A DNA stretch of 64,000 nucleotides from Curtobacterium sp. MCBD17_035 (GCF_003234815.2 NZ_CP126279.1:1674001-1738000), one strand, 5' to 3'; shown: positions 40,359 to 48,586, counted from the stretch's first letter. Numbers and translations: made by a program. Notes: a model not told the origin generated them from the letters alone.

Positions 40359-42533
40359 TCAGGCGGGACGGAACCGGCGGAGCCGCAGACTGTTGCCGAC
40401 GACGAACACCGAGGACGCGGCCATGGCGGCACCCGCGATCATGGGGTCGAGCAGCCCGGCCATGGCGAGCGGGAGCGCGGCGACGTTGTACGCGAACGCC
40501 CAGAACAGGTTGCCGCGGATCGTCCGGAGTGTCCGTCGGCTCAGGGCGATCGCATCCGCCGCGGCCGCCAGGTCACTCCGGACCAGGACCACGTCCGCGG
40601 CGTCCATCGCCACGTCGGACCCCGTGCCCATCGCGATGCCGAGGTCCGCGGCGGCGATCGCGGCCGCGTCGTTCACACCGTCCCCGACCATGGCGACGAC
40701 CGCCCCGGCACGTTGCAGGTCGGTCACGGCGCGGTGCTTGTCCTCGGGTCGCACCTCCGCGACCACCTCGTCGATGCCGACCTCGGTGGCGACGGCACGG
40801 GCGACCTCCTGCCCGTCGCCGGTGAGCAGGACCGTCCGGAGACCCATGCGTCGCAACCGCTCGACCGCGGCGCGACTCGTCGGGCGGACCGCGTCGGCGA
40901 CGAACACCAGGCCGAGGACGTGGCCGTCGTGTGCGACCGCCACGACGGTCCGCCCGGTCGCGGTCGCCCGCTCGACGTCGGCCACGAGTGCTGCCGGCAG
41001 GGGTGTCGCTCCGAGCCCCGTGACCCAGCCTGGACGACCCACGCGGACCACGGCGCCGTCGACCACGGCCTCGACGCCGGATCCCGCGGTGGAGCGGAAG
41101 GCCAAGACGGTCGCAGCGGTGTCGTGACCCGCGCGCTCCACGAGGGCGCGCGCGACCGGGTGTTCGGACCGACGTTCCACGGCGGCGGCCAGGGCGAGCA
41201 CGGTCTCCTCGTCGGTCCCCGTGCCGGGCGCGAGCACGACCTCTTGGACCTGCATGCGACCGGTGGTGACGGTGCCGGTCTTGTCGAGCACGACGGTGTC
41301 GACGCGCCGGGTGACCTCGAGCACCTGCGGGCCCGTGATGAGCACCCCGAGCTGCGATCCACGGCCGGTCCCGACGAGCAACGCCGTGGGCGTGGCGAGA
41401 CCGAGGGCACAGGGACAGGCGATCACGAGCGTCGCGACGGCGGCGGCGACCGCCGGACCGGTTCCGGACCCCATCGCGAGCCAGCCGACGAGCGCGACGA
41501 GCGCCAGGCCGATCACGACGGGGACGAACACCGCGGAGACCCGGTCGGCGAGCCGTTGCACGGACGCCTTCCCCGTCTGGGCGCGGACGAGGAGGCGACC
41601 GATCCGCGCGACCTCGGTGTCGGCGCCGATGCTCGTCGCAGCGACGACCAGGGCCCCGCCGACGTTCACGGTGGAGCCGGTCACGGCGTCACCGACCGCG
41701 ACCTCGACGGGCACCGACTCGCCCGTCATGATGCTGGTGTCGACGGCGGAGGTCCCCTCGACGACGACACCGTCGGTGGCGATCCGGTCGCCGGGACGGA
41801 CGACGAACCGGTCGTCGACGCGGAGCGCCGTGGTGGGCACCTCGACCTCCCGACCGTCGCGCAGCAGGCGGGCGGTCGGGGTGCCGAGGTCGAGGAGCGC
41901 CCGCAGCGCGGCCCCCGAGCGACGACGGGCCCGGAGTTCGGCCACGCGGCCGGCGAGCAGGAACACGGTCACGACCGCGGCCACCTCGGCGTAGGAGTGC
42001 GTCCCGGCCACGTCCCGGCCGGCGAGACCGGCCACCAGGGACCAGACCGACCAGAGCAGGGAGGCGGTCACCCCGAGCGACACGAGCGTGTCCATCGTCG
42101 CGGCGCCGTGTCGGGCGTTCACGACCGCCGACCGGTGGAACGGCCACGCGCCCCACGCCGCGATCGGGAGCGCCAGCACGAGCGCGACCCAGGTCGACCC
42201 GGGGAACCGCAGGACGGGCACCATCGACAGCGCGACCACGGGCAGGGCGAGCGCGGCGGAGACAGCGAGTCGGCGGCGCAGGGGGAGGGCGGGGTCCCGT
42301 TCCTCGACGTCCGGTTCGGGCAGGTGCGCGTGGTACCCGGCGGCCTCGACCGTCCGGATCGCGTCGGGGACCCCGATCTCCGGCGGGAGGAGGACCGTGG
42401 CGGTCTCGGTCGCGTAGTTGACGCTCGCCGCCACGCCGGGCAGCTTGTTGAGCTTGCGTTCGATGCGGTTCGCGCACGATGCGCAGGTCATGCCCTCGAT
42501 CGCGAGGTCGACCGGTGCGGCGGTGTCGCTCAT
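40359..42533 (-). CDS. copA: Copper-translocating P-type ATPase
   Basis: A 724-residue P1B-type ATPase exporting Cu(I). It has one N-terminal heavy-metal-associated domain with GMTCASC (residues about 13-19), eight predicted transmembrane helices, the membrane metal site CPC in VIACPCALG, the TGES actuator loop, phosphorylation motif DKTGT, an HP in EHPVA and the hinge GDGVNDAAA. The ATG overlaps the copZ stop (ATGA), so it is translationally coupled. Copper resistance is regulated by the divergent csoR gene. A second soluble metal-binding domain supplied by copZ replaces the second N-terminal domain of larger homologues. Confidence 0.95.
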   Translation of the reverse strand: MSDTAAPVDLAIEGMTCASCANRIERKLNKLPGVAASVNYATETATVLLPPEIGVPDAIRTVEAAGYHAHLPEPDVEERDPALPLRRRLAVSAALALPVVALSMVPVLRFPGSTWVALVLALPIAAWGAWPFHRSAVVNARHGAATMDTLVSLGVTASLLWSVWSLVAGLAGRDVAGTHSYAEVAAVVTVFLLAGRVAELRARRRSGAALRALLDLGTPTARLLRDGREVEVPTTALRVDDRFVVRPGDRIATDGVVVEGTSAVDTSIMTGESVPVEVAVGDAVTGSTVNVGGALVVAATSIGADTEVARIGRLLVRAQTGKASVQRLADRVSAVFVPVVIGLALVALVGWLAMGSGTGPAVAAAVATLVIACPCALGLATPTALLVGTGRGSQLGVLITGPQVLEVTRRVDTVVLDKTGTVTTGRMQVQEVVLAPGTGTDEETVLALAAAVERRSEHPVARALVERAGHDTAATVLAFRSTAGSGVEAVVDGAVVRVGRPGWVTGLGATPLPAALVADVERATATGRTVVAVAHDGHVLGLVFVADAVRPTSRAAVERLRRMGLRTVLLTGDGQEVARAVATEVGIDEVVAEVRPEDKHRAVTDLQRAGAVVAMVGDGVNDAAAIAAADLGIAMGTGSDVAMDAADVVLVRSDLAAAADAIALSRRTLRTIRGNLFWAFAYNVAALPLAMAGLLDPMIAGAAMAASSVFVVGNSLRLRRFRPA

Positions 42534-42757
42534 GCCTCCGCCAGCGCGTACCCCGCGTCGTCGACGGCGGCCGCGGCCTCGGCGTCGCCGAGCGGACGCT
42601 CGCTCGTGACCGTCGCGGTCGAGATCCCGCCGACCTGCAGGTCCACCACGACGCCGAGGACGCCCGGGAGCTCGCGGAACGCCTCGTCGACGCTCATGAC
42701 GCAGTGCTCGCAGGTCATCCCGCTGATCCGGTAGTCGGTCGTCGTCGGCTCGGTCAT
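42530..42757 (-). CDS. copZ: CopZ-type copper chaperone
   Basis: A 75-residue heavy-metal-associated domain protein with GMTCEHC (C16 and C19 as Cu(I) ligands) and the ferredoxin-like beta-alpha-beta pattern. It hands copper to CopA or to CsoR. ATG 42757 is chosen because the strand starts MTEPTTTDYRISG and a GAGGGAG box lies 7-13 bases upstream. It forms an operon with copA and is divergent from csoR with only 76 bp between starts, where a CsoR-like operator sits. Length is typical. Confidence 0.92.
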   Translation of the reverse strand: MTEPTTTDYRISGMTCEHCVMSVDEAFRELPGVLGVVVDLQVGGISTATVTSERPLGDAEAAAAVDDAGYALAEA

Positions 42758-42780
42758 GCTCGTCTCCCTCGGTCGTCGCG

Positions 42781-42797
42781 ATACCCTGGCGGGGTAC
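42781..42797. promoter_or_regulatory. CsoR-type operator between copZ and csoR
   Basis: ATACCC-N5-GGGTAC is a near-palindrome of the A/T-flanked, C/G-rich class bound by CsoR repressors (general form TACCC...GGGTA). It lies in the 76-bp divergent gap, 24 bp from the copZ start and 37 bp from the csoR start. Copper loading of CsoR would release both promoters. Confidence 0.65.
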
Positions 42798-42833
42798 CGC
42801 ACCACGATACCGCCACCGACCGGGAGGCACGGC

Positions 42834-43136
42834 ATGACCGACGAGACCACGCACCACCACGGGTACATCTCCGCGAAGGACGACTACCTGAAACGGCTCC
42901 GGCGCATCGAGGGGCAGGCGCGCGGCCTGCAGCGGATGGTCGACGAGGAGCAGTACTGCATCGACATCCTGACCCAGGTCTCCGCGATGACGAAGGCCCT
43001 GCAGTCGGTCGCCCTCGGACTGCTCGACGACCACCTCGCGCACTGCGTCGCCGACGCCGTCGCGGAGGGCGGCGATGCCGCGGACGAACGCATCCGAGAG
43101 GCATCGGCGGCGATCGCGCGACTCGTGCGCTCCTGA
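42834..43136 (+). CDS. csoR: CsoR-family copper-sensing repressor
   Basis: A 100-residue all-helical repressor. The copper ligand set C42-H67-C71 keeps exactly the spacing of Mycobacterium CsoR (Cys, His 25 later, Cys 29 later), so copper sensing rather than sulfur or formaldehyde sensing is likely. A His-rich N terminus (THHHGYI) could add weak metal sites. GGGAGG is 7-12 bases before ATG 42834. It is divergent from copZ-copA and probably autoregulated through the shared operator. Length and motif order (YLKRLRRIEGQARGLQRM) are typical. Confidence 0.95.
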   Translation: MTDETTHHHGYISAKDDYLKRLRRIEGQARGLQRMVDEEQYCIDILTQVSAMTKALQSVALGLLDDHLAHCVADAVAEGGDAADERIREASAAIARLVRS

Positions 43137-43152
43137 TCGGGCGCGGCCGCCG

Positions 43153-44094
43153 GTGACGGTGGTGCTCCCTACGCTGCAGTCCGTGGCCGAACCGGTGGGT
43201 GTGTGGTGGGCTCGACGGCAGTGGTCGCGCGGGCGCGAGGTGCCCTACGCCGTCGGTGAGTTCCGCGAGGCATGGCGTTCCTTCCCGGTCCTCGTGCGCC
43301 AGTACCACCCCGACCGCAACAGCGGCATCGTCCTCAGCCAGATCCCGCCCGCCGCCGACGTCTTCCTGAGTTGGGAGTGTGACGCGGGCCACGTGTTCGT
43401 CGCCACACCGAGCGAACAGCGGTCCCGTCCCGGCCGGGAGCGCCGGCGGTCCTCGTGGTGTCCCGAGTGTGCCGCGCAAGCCCGACCCCGCGGACCGCTG
43501 ACCCTGCTGCACCCCGCCGTGGTGCCGGCCACGGGTCGGGGCGGGGTCACCGGGCCGGCATCCGACGCACCACGTGCGCCCGCTCCGCTCGCGACGCGTC
43601 CGACTCGACCCACACGTCGTGGCCGGGACGTCTGCACCCGGACCCCCGACCTCCCGGTGGGGACCCCGTTCCGCAGTGCGTGCGCCCCGCGCCCGGCGTC
43701 CGCGGTGGAGGCGCAGCTGCGTGCCGACCTCCGCGCGCGGCTCGAGCACACCGAGGGCGACAACGCGGTGCGTCTCGCCCGACCCTTCTTCGACCACCTC
43801 GAGGCGTGGCCCGACGTCGTGCTCCCGGAGCTCCGCGTCGCGATCGAGTACGACTCGACGGGACGCCACGGTCTCGAGCACGTGGGCCGCCGTGAGGACG
43901 CCGACCGCCGGAAGGACCGTGCCCTCCGAGCCGCGGGGTGGGAGGTCATCCGCATCCGGACCGGACGGCTCCCGGCACTCGGGCCGCACGACATCGAGGC
44001 CGGCGGGTGGTCCCGGCGGACGCTCGCCCGGCTCGTGGACGAACTGCGGGCGGTGCGCGGGGACCTGCTCGTCGACGCCTACCTGCGCGACTGA
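43153..44094 (+). CDS. Zinc-ribbon protein with a DUF559/Vsr-like nuclease domain
   Basis: A 313-residue protein. An N-terminal zinc-ribbon region contains LSWECDAGHVF (C and H) and WCPECAAQ (C-x2-C). A Pro/Arg-rich middle follows, and the C-terminal 110 residues resemble restriction-endonuclease-fold (Vsr/DUF559) domains. There, VAIEYDSTGRHG and KDRALRAAGWEVIRIRTG supply the acidic and basic residues of a PD-(D/E)xK-like core. GTG 43153 follows the csoR stop by 17 bp. Related zinc-ribbon proteins of unknown role are common in Microbacteriaceae. DNA binding or cleavage is the plausible role, but whether the core is active is not certain. Confidence 0.68.
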   Translation: MTVVLPTLQSVAEPVGVWWARRQWSRGREVPYAVGEFREAWRSFPVLVRQYHPDRNSGIVLSQIPPAADVFLSWECDAGHVFVATPSEQRSRPGRERRRSSWCPECAAQARPRGPLTLLHPAVVPATGRGGVTGPASDAPRAPAPLATRPTRPTRRGRDVCTRTPDLPVGTPFRSACAPRPASAVEAQLRADLRARLEHTEGDNAVRLARPFFDHLEAWPDVVLPELRVAIEYDSTGRHGLEHVGRREDADRRKDRALRAAGWEVIRIRTGRLPALGPHDIEAGGWSRRTLARLVDELRAVRGDLLVDAYLRD

Positions 44095-44124
44095 CACCGG
44101 GCACGGTCCGTACGGGGCCCGAGA

Positions 44125-44751
44125 TCAGGTCCGGAGCGCGACGGCCTCGCTCACCCAGCGCGTGTAGAGGTCCCACGGCGCCGGCTGGCCGTCCGTCACG
44201 CGGCCGACGTGCTGGCGGAGGTCGTCCTCGATCCTGAACCACTCCGACCCGGGGTACCGCAGGTGCGCGAACTGGTGGTGTCGGGCGCGTTCCAGGGCGC
44301 GCCCACCCCGTTCGAACCCGAGGAGTTCCTCGTGCCAGAGCCGGGCGAGCCGCTGGCGGGGGTTGGCGGAGGTGCCGATCTTGATGCGCTCCTCGAAGCG
44401 GATGTAGTAGACGACGTCGACGCGTGGCGGACGTGCCTCGCCGTCGGGCACCGCCCCGACGCGCCACTCGCACACCCCGCAGACCCACCCAGAGGGATAC
44501 CGCACGCCGGTCCGTGCTCCGCAGGCGGCGCACGGCGCGGGGAGGACGTCGTCGACACCGCCCGTGGCGCCGGCCCACTCGGCCGCCACGGCCAGGTGCT
44601 GCGCGCAGAGCGCGACGGGCGCGTCCGGAGGGACCGGGCGGCGGCAGGACGAGCCGCACATCGGACCCGCACAGGCGGCCGCCCGTGTTCCCCGCGAGCG
44701 TCGCGCGGCGGTCCCGTGGCCACGGTCGTCGATCCCGTCGTCGTTCGTCAC
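44125..44751 (-). CDS. GIY-YIG nuclease-like protein with cysteine-rich region
   Basis: A 208-residue protein. The N-terminal half has a cysteine-rich zinc-binding region, with CxxC pairs in CAACGARTG and VCGVCEW and further Cys/His in CAGPMCGSSC. The C-terminal half carries a GIY-YIG-like segment, VVYYIRFEERIKIGTSANPRQRLARL, of the T5orf172 type (Y, R and G positions kept), followed by WFRIEDDLR with the candidate catalytic glutamate. The GTG start is at 44751. It converges on the zinc-ribbon nuclease-like gene with a 30-bp gap. DNA repair or defence roles are conceivable; nothing in sequence shows which. Confidence 0.72.
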   Translation of the reverse strand: MTNDDGIDDRGHGTAARRSRGTRAAACAGPMCGSSCRRPVPPDAPVALCAQHLAVAAEWAGATGGVDDVLPAPCAACGARTGVRYPSGWVCGVCEWRVGAVPDGEARPPRVDVVYYIRFEERIKIGTSANPRQRLARLWHEELLGFERGGRALERARHHQFAHLRYPGSEWFRIEDDLRQHVGRVTDGQPAPWDLYTRWVSEAVALRT

Positions 44752-44887
44752 CCTCGCACGGTACGGCGGACCCCCGACGCGACGGCGCTCCCGCACGCGA
44801 TGTGCACGGCAGGGCGGTCCGTTCCACTCCGCTCCGAAACGGCTGGGAATCGGATTGCCGTACGGAGTCCAGGAAGACCGACTCCCG

Positions 44888-44898
44888 CGGAAACACGG
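44888..44898. promoter_or_regulatory. Third copy of the CGGAAACACGG box
   Basis: Exact copy of the 11-mer seen before allB and before the second operon, here in the divergent gap between the GIY-YIG-like gene and the RraB-domain gene. It could be coincidence or a shared regulator site. A TATCCT hexamer at 44920-44925 lies 22 bp downstream. Confidence 0.3.
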
Positions 44899-44936
44899 GG
44901 ACCGGGAAAGCATACCGAGTATCCTTTTCCTGAACC

Positions 44937-45359
44937 ATGCTCACGCATGGTTGTATGACGGCCATGGGGAAGATCTGGGAGTTCGGTCGGCGCACGAGCG
45001 GCAGCGCGGGGGAGGCGCTCCTCACCGCCGCTGACCGCGCGTCGCTCGCGACCGTGTCGGGCGCGGTCACCACGGCACGACCGTGGTTGCACTTCTGGTA
45101 CTGCGACACCGAGCGGGACGCCCGAGCAGCGGCCGACCGCATGCGCGAGTCCGGATGGGGCATCCGTCGCCTCGGCCGGGCCGTCGGTGAGGACGGATGG
45201 GCCGTGATCGCGGTCCGCACCGTCTCCGTGATCGACGAACGCACGGTGTCCGACGCCCGGCGGTTCTTCACCGACCTGGCCCGTCGCCACCACGGTGACT
45301 ACGACGGCTGGGAGTACGGCGTCGACGCGCCCGCTCCCTCGCATGCACTTCGGCTCTGA
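44937..45359 (+). CDS. RraB-domain protein (regulator of ribonuclease E family)
   Basis: A protein of up to 140 residues with an RraB-like domain. The diagnostic C-terminal segment is FFTDLARRHHGDYDGWEYGV, and the central part has ARAAADRMRESGWGIR. In Proteobacteria RraB inhibits RNase E; in actinobacteria the role is not known. The start is unclear: ATG 44937, 44955 and 44964 are in frame and none has a Shine-Dalgarno box. A TATCCT hexamer about 12 bp before ATG 44937 could make a leaderless transcript. Two strong hairpins follow the gene. The N-terminal MGKIWEFGRR is the first conserved-looking stretch. Confidence 0.72.
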   Translation: MLTHGCMTAMGKIWEFGRRTSGSAGEALLTAADRASLATVSGAVTTARPWLHFWYCDTERDARAAADRMRESGWGIRRLGRAVGEDGWAVIAVRTVSVIDERTVSDARRFFTDLARRHHGDYDGWEYGVDAPAPSHALRL

Positions 45360-45430
45360 CGACGACGTCGACCGACCACGACACCGCTGATCGCGACCGG
45401 GCCCGAGGCGGCCGCGCGCGGCGGGGAGCA

Positions 45431-45497
45431 CGGCGCCGGGAGGTCCTCCGGCGCCGACACGCGGAAGCGGCGGCGCGCACAGCGCGCCGCCGCTTCC
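45431..45497. terminator. Two adjacent strong hairpins
   Basis: The first pairs CGGCGCCGG (45431-45439) with CCGGCGCCG (45448-45456). The second is a perfect 16-bp stem, 45463-45478 with 45482-45497, around the loop ACA. They lie between the RraB-domain gene and the next phosphatase gene, 15 bp before the latter. The pair probably ends the first transcript and could also shield the 5' end of the second. Confidence 0.6.
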
Positions 45498-45511
45498 CTA
45501 CGCTGTCCCTC

Positions 45512-46150
45512 GTGCAGCTGTTCCTGATCCGCCACGGGGAGACCCCCACGAACGTCGTCAAGCGCCTCGAGACCCGCGTCCCGGGTCCGGACCTCACCCC
45601 GACGGGACGCGAGCAGGCCGACGCCCTCGCGGCATCGTTCGTGAGCCGCAGGCTGGACGCCGTCTACGTCTCACCGCTCGTCCGGACGCACCAGACCGCG
45701 GCCCCGCTCCTCCAGGGGCGTGACCTGGTCGCGGTGGAACTCCCGGGCCTGCTCGAGATCGAGGCGGGTGAGCTCGAGGGTCACGACGACCGTGCCGCCG
45801 TCGAGCGGTACCACGGCACGATCGGTGCGTGGGTCGCGGGGGACCTCGACCGTGCGATGCCCGGCGCCATCACGGGCCGCACCTTCCTCGATCGATTCGA
45901 CGGTGCAGTGGAGCAGATCGCGACCGCCGGCGACGAGGTCGTGGTCGCGGTGAGCTCGGGCGCGGCCATCCGGGCGTGGGTCGGCCTCCGGGTGGACAAC
46001 GTGGACCTCGCGTTCGTGGCCGACCACGTCCTCGGCAACACGGGTGTCGTCGAGCTCCAGGGGTCACCGGACGACGGGTGGACCTGCGTCGCCTGGGAGG
46101 GTGCCGGAGTGACCGCGGGCGCGACCGACGCGGCCGGTGGCGTCATCTGA
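45512..46150 (+). CDS. Histidine phosphatase family protein
   Basis: A 212-residue phosphoglycerate-mutase-like protein with the canonical LIRHGETPTN motif (H8 in RHG), YVSPLVRTHQTA and an acid residue in EIEAGELEG. The second catalytic histidine is not in the usual SHG: the matching position reads VSSGAA, so the second His is absent. This may mean a pseudo-phosphatase or altered chemistry. GTG 45512 is set by the family N terminus (MQLFLIRHGE). It follows two strong hairpins and converges on the membrane-protein gene. It is one of three histidine phosphatases in the window, and all three differ in motif detail. Confidence 0.82.
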   Translation: MQLFLIRHGETPTNVVKRLETRVPGPDLTPTGREQADALAASFVSRRLDAVYVSPLVRTHQTAAPLLQGRDLVAVELPGLLEIEAGELEGHDDRAAVERYHGTIGAWVAGDLDRAMPGAITGRTFLDRFDGAVEQIATAGDEVVVAVSSGAAIRAWVGLRVDNVDLAFVADHVLGNTGVVELQGSPDDGWTCVAWEGAGVTAGATDAAGGVI

Positions 46151-46252
46151 CCGCGGCTGGCGGGATCTGACGACGGTCGGAGACCACTCCTCGGCGACCC
46201 ATGCCGCGCCTCCCGGCCGACGCCGCCCGCGACCCGAGTCGACGAGCGTGGA

Positions 46253-46289
46253 GAGGGTCCGGGCGCGACCCGAACGCACCCGGACCCTC
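46253..46289. terminator. 11-bp stem between convergent genes
   Basis: GAGGGTCCGGG (46253-46263) pairs with CCCGGACCCTC (46279-46289) around a 15-base loop. It lies midway in the 326-bp gap 46151-46476 between convergent genes, so it can terminate from both sides. Nothing else recognisable is seen in that gap. Confidence 0.55.
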
Positions 46290-46476
46290 CGGTGCCCGGC
46301 GTCGCGATGTGCGACGGGGCGTCCACGCGGACGATCGCGCCATGACCCGAACACGGCTCGGTCGCCCCGTGGGCCCGCCTGGTGGCGGGCTGGTCCAGTG
46401 TCGATCGCGGTCCCGACGGGTGCAGGGGGGATGCATCCACCAGGAGCGCGTGCATGACCGACGCTGGAGGTCTGGC

Positions 46477-47073
46477 TCACGGCACGGGCCGACCCTTCCG
46501 TCGGCGCTGCCGGAGGACGACAGCGCCGACCGCGGCCTGGAGCAACCCTGCGGCGACCGCGGCGAACGGAGCGAGGTGCCCCGTGGACGGCGCGAGCGCG
46601 AGGAGTCCGGACGCCGCGGTGGCGGCGCCGATCGCGGCGACGACGACCGAGATGCGGCGTGGTGTCGCAGCGACCCTCCGCACGACGACGGCGGCTGTCA
46701 CCGCCGCGGCTCCCGCCGTCACCATGAGGCCGGCCTCCACGACCCCGGCCGACGCGATCGGCGGCGAGGGCAGCAGCGGCACGACCCCGACCAGGAGGCC
46801 GGCGCCGCCGAACACGGCGAACGAGACCCGCCCGATCCACGACCCACGGACGGCGTCCCATGCGCCGCCGTCGCCGAACCCGAGCACGAACGCGGCCATG
46901 AAGGTCGCGGCACCACCGAGCATCGCGAACGACGCCTGACCGGACGGTCCGGCGGGACCGCCGGTGGGACCGGCGAGCTGGGCGATGACGCTGAGCAGGG
47001 CGCCCACCACCAGCGCGGTGCCACCGAGGAGCATCGTGCTGCTCCGCGGTGCGGTGACGCGCGCTGTGGTCAT
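46477..47073 (-). CDS. Six-helix membrane protein of unknown function
   Basis: A 198-residue protein with six predicted transmembrane helices, at about residues 14-37, 48-71, 78-103, 105-131, 134-157 and 163-188. Helix-breaking Gly/Ala pairs dominate, and no catalytic or metal motif is seen. Short Arg-rich loops (VVRRVAATPRR, RQRRRKGR) suggest cytoplasmic loops and C terminus. ATG 47073 has CGGAG 6 bases upstream. The frame is open further upstream, but the added residues lack family-like character. It is divergent from the AfsA-like gene over a 431-bp gap. It may belong to that signalling locus or be independent; I do not recognise the family. Confidence 0.7.
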   Translation of the reverse strand: MTTARVTAPRSSTMLLGGTALVVGALLSVIAQLAGPTGGPAGPSGQASFAMLGGAATFMAAFVLGFGDGGAWDAVRGSWIGRVSFAVFGGAGLLVGVVPLLPSPPIASAGVVEAGLMVTAGAAAVTAAVVVRRVAATPRRISVVVAAIGAATAASGLLALAPSTGHLAPFAAVAAGLLQAAVGAVVLRQRRRKGRPVP

Positions 47074-47504
47074 GTCGGCTCCGGGTCGGTCGGCGGTGGA
47101 CGGGGACGACGCCGGTACCACCCCTGAGACCACGACACCGGTGCCGTTCCGTCCGATCACCAGCAGCGTAACGGCAAAACCGTACTGTTGGGTATGCTTC
47201 TTGGCCCCACTCCGGGGGTGTCGGTCCGGCGGCGCCCGGGGAGGACGGGGGTTCGACCCCAAAACGGGGGACGCGGCCTGTCCCCGTGTACCGCTCCGCC
47301 CGTGGACCAGGCAGGCGCGGACCCCGGACGGCGGGACGCCCCGCTCCTCGCGATCCGCGGCACTCCGGGCGCGCGGGCAGCACGACGGCGAGGGCGTGGT
47401 GCCGCACGACACGCGTCGTGTACCCCGCGCGAGGTGCACGTCGCCGTCGGGGCGGCGCGACCGTGTGGAACGGGTGGTGTCGCGACGGACCGCTGCCCCA
47501 TACG
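47074..47504. promoter_or_regulatory. 431-bp upstream region of the AfsA-like gene with two imperfect palindromes
   Basis: No gene is seen. AACCGTACTGTT at 47178-47189 is a pseudo-palindrome (10 of 12 bases symmetrical) in an AT-richer patch, with TATGCT at 47194-47199. CACGAC-N4-GTCGTG lies at 47405-47420, about 85 bp before the AfsA-like start. ArpA/ScbR-type receptors bind imperfect palindromes of this general kind near afsA-family genes, but neither matches the published Streptomyces consensus closely. Confidence 0.4.
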
Positions 47505-48446
47505 ATGCTCATGACCGCCACCGAACGTACGTCCAGTACGCGAACCCGAGAGACCGACCTGTCCCCTCACGCGCATCTCCTCCCGGGAGCCCTGGTGCAC
47601 CGCCGTCAGCTGACGGAGGTGCTGCTCACTGCGCTCGAGCGGACGAGCGACAGCACCTTCGTGGCGGACGTGCACTGGCCGAGGCGGCACGCGTACTTCG
47701 GACCGTGGGGCACGGACGACGTCGCCGTCGGACCCGCGCTCGCGCTCGAGACGCTCCGTCAGACCGCGATCGCACTCGCGCACCTGCACCTCGGGGTGCC
47801 GTTCGGACAGGCGTTCGTGATGGAGTCGATGCGCGTCGAGGTCGCCGACGACGCGGTCCGCCGCTCCGACCGCCCCGGATCGCCGACCATCGACGTCGTG
47901 GTCTCGGAGCTCGTCGAGCGCAAGGGCGTCGCCGCGTCCTACGACTCGATGCTCACGGTCCGCGACGGCGACCACGTCCTCGCCCGCGGGGGCGGTCGTG
48001 CCCGCACCATCCCCGGACCCGTGTACCGCCGGATGCGCGAGGGCGCGCCGTCCTCAGCGGACGTCGATCGCCTGCCGCCTCGCCCGAGTCCGGCCGCGCA
48101 CGGGCTGGTGGGCGCGCCGACGCCGGACTTCGTCCTGCTGTCCGGTGCCGCGGGCAGCGACGCGTTCGAGCTCTCGCTCGACGCCACGAACCCGGTGTAC
48201 TTCGACCACCCGCTCGACCACGTGCCGGGCATGGTCGTGCTCGAGGCCGCGCTGCAGGCCTTCCGCGCCCACGCGGACGATCCGACGCACACGCCCCGCG
48301 AGGTCACGGTCGAGTTCCTCGCCCACGCGGAGCTCACGAGTCCCGTGACGATCACGCTCGAGCGCGAGGACGGCACCGAGGTCGCGGTCCTGTGCCAGGA
48401 CGGCGTCGTCGTGTCGCGCGTCCGCGCCTCCGCCTTCCCCGGCTGA
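47505..48446 (+). CDS. AfsA/ScbA-family gamma-butyrolactone biosynthesis protein
   Basis: A 313-residue protein with two AfsA hot-dog repeats. The first repeat has LVHRRQLTEVLLTALERTSDS-like text with WPRRHAYFGP and ETLRQTAIALAHLHLGVPFGQAF. The second has LDATNPVYFDHPLDHVPGMVVLEAA. These are the same signature blocks as Streptomyces AfsA and ScbA, which join a beta-ketoacyl chain to dihydroxyacetone phosphate, the key step of A-factor-type butyrolactones. ATG 47505 or 47511 is the start; no Shine-Dalgarno is evident. The stop codon lies inside an 18-bp tandem repeat. The next gene, on the opposite strand, encodes a receptor-like TetR protein. Butyrolactone synthesis is a strong family-based inference; the product is untested. 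Confidence 0.9.
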   Translation: MLMTATERTSSTRTRETDLSPHAHLLPGALVHRRQLTEVLLTALERTSDSTFVADVHWPRRHAYFGPWGTDDVAVGPALALETLRQTAIALAHLHLGVPFGQAFVMESMRVEVADDAVRRSDRPGSPTIDVVVSELVERKGVAASYDSMLTVRDGDHVLARGGGRARTIPGPVYRRMREGAPSSADVDRLPPRPSPAAHGLVGAPTPDFVLLSGAAGSDAFELSLDATNPVYFDHPLDHVPGMVVLEAALQAFRAHADDPTHTPREVTVEFLAHAELTSPVTITLEREDGTEVAVLCQDGVVVSRVRASAFPG

Positions 48447-48586
48447 GTCACACTGTCCCGCTGAGCGGCACTGCCCCGCTGAGCGGCACTGCCCCGCTGA
48501 GCGGCACTGCCCAGCTGAGCGGCACTGCCCAGCTGAGCGGCACTGCCCGGCCTCGTCGCACCGCCCGGCCGAGCCGCACCGCCCGA
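48443..48586. repeat. 18-bp tandem repeat array, about eight units
   Basis: Units start at 48443, 48461, 48479, 48497, 48515, 48533, 48551 and 48569. The best-conserved unit is CTGAGCGGCACTGCCC plus two variable bases; the last two units are degenerate. The array begins at the stop codon of the AfsA-like gene and ends 25 bp before the convergent TetR gene. It is not CRISPR, since there are no spacers. Slippage origin with possible terminator or spacer role. Confidence 0.9.

Noticed and set aside
48443..48586. CRISPR array
   Set aside because: Units are contiguous without spacers and too short; there are no cas genes. The same applies to the array at 52027-52186.
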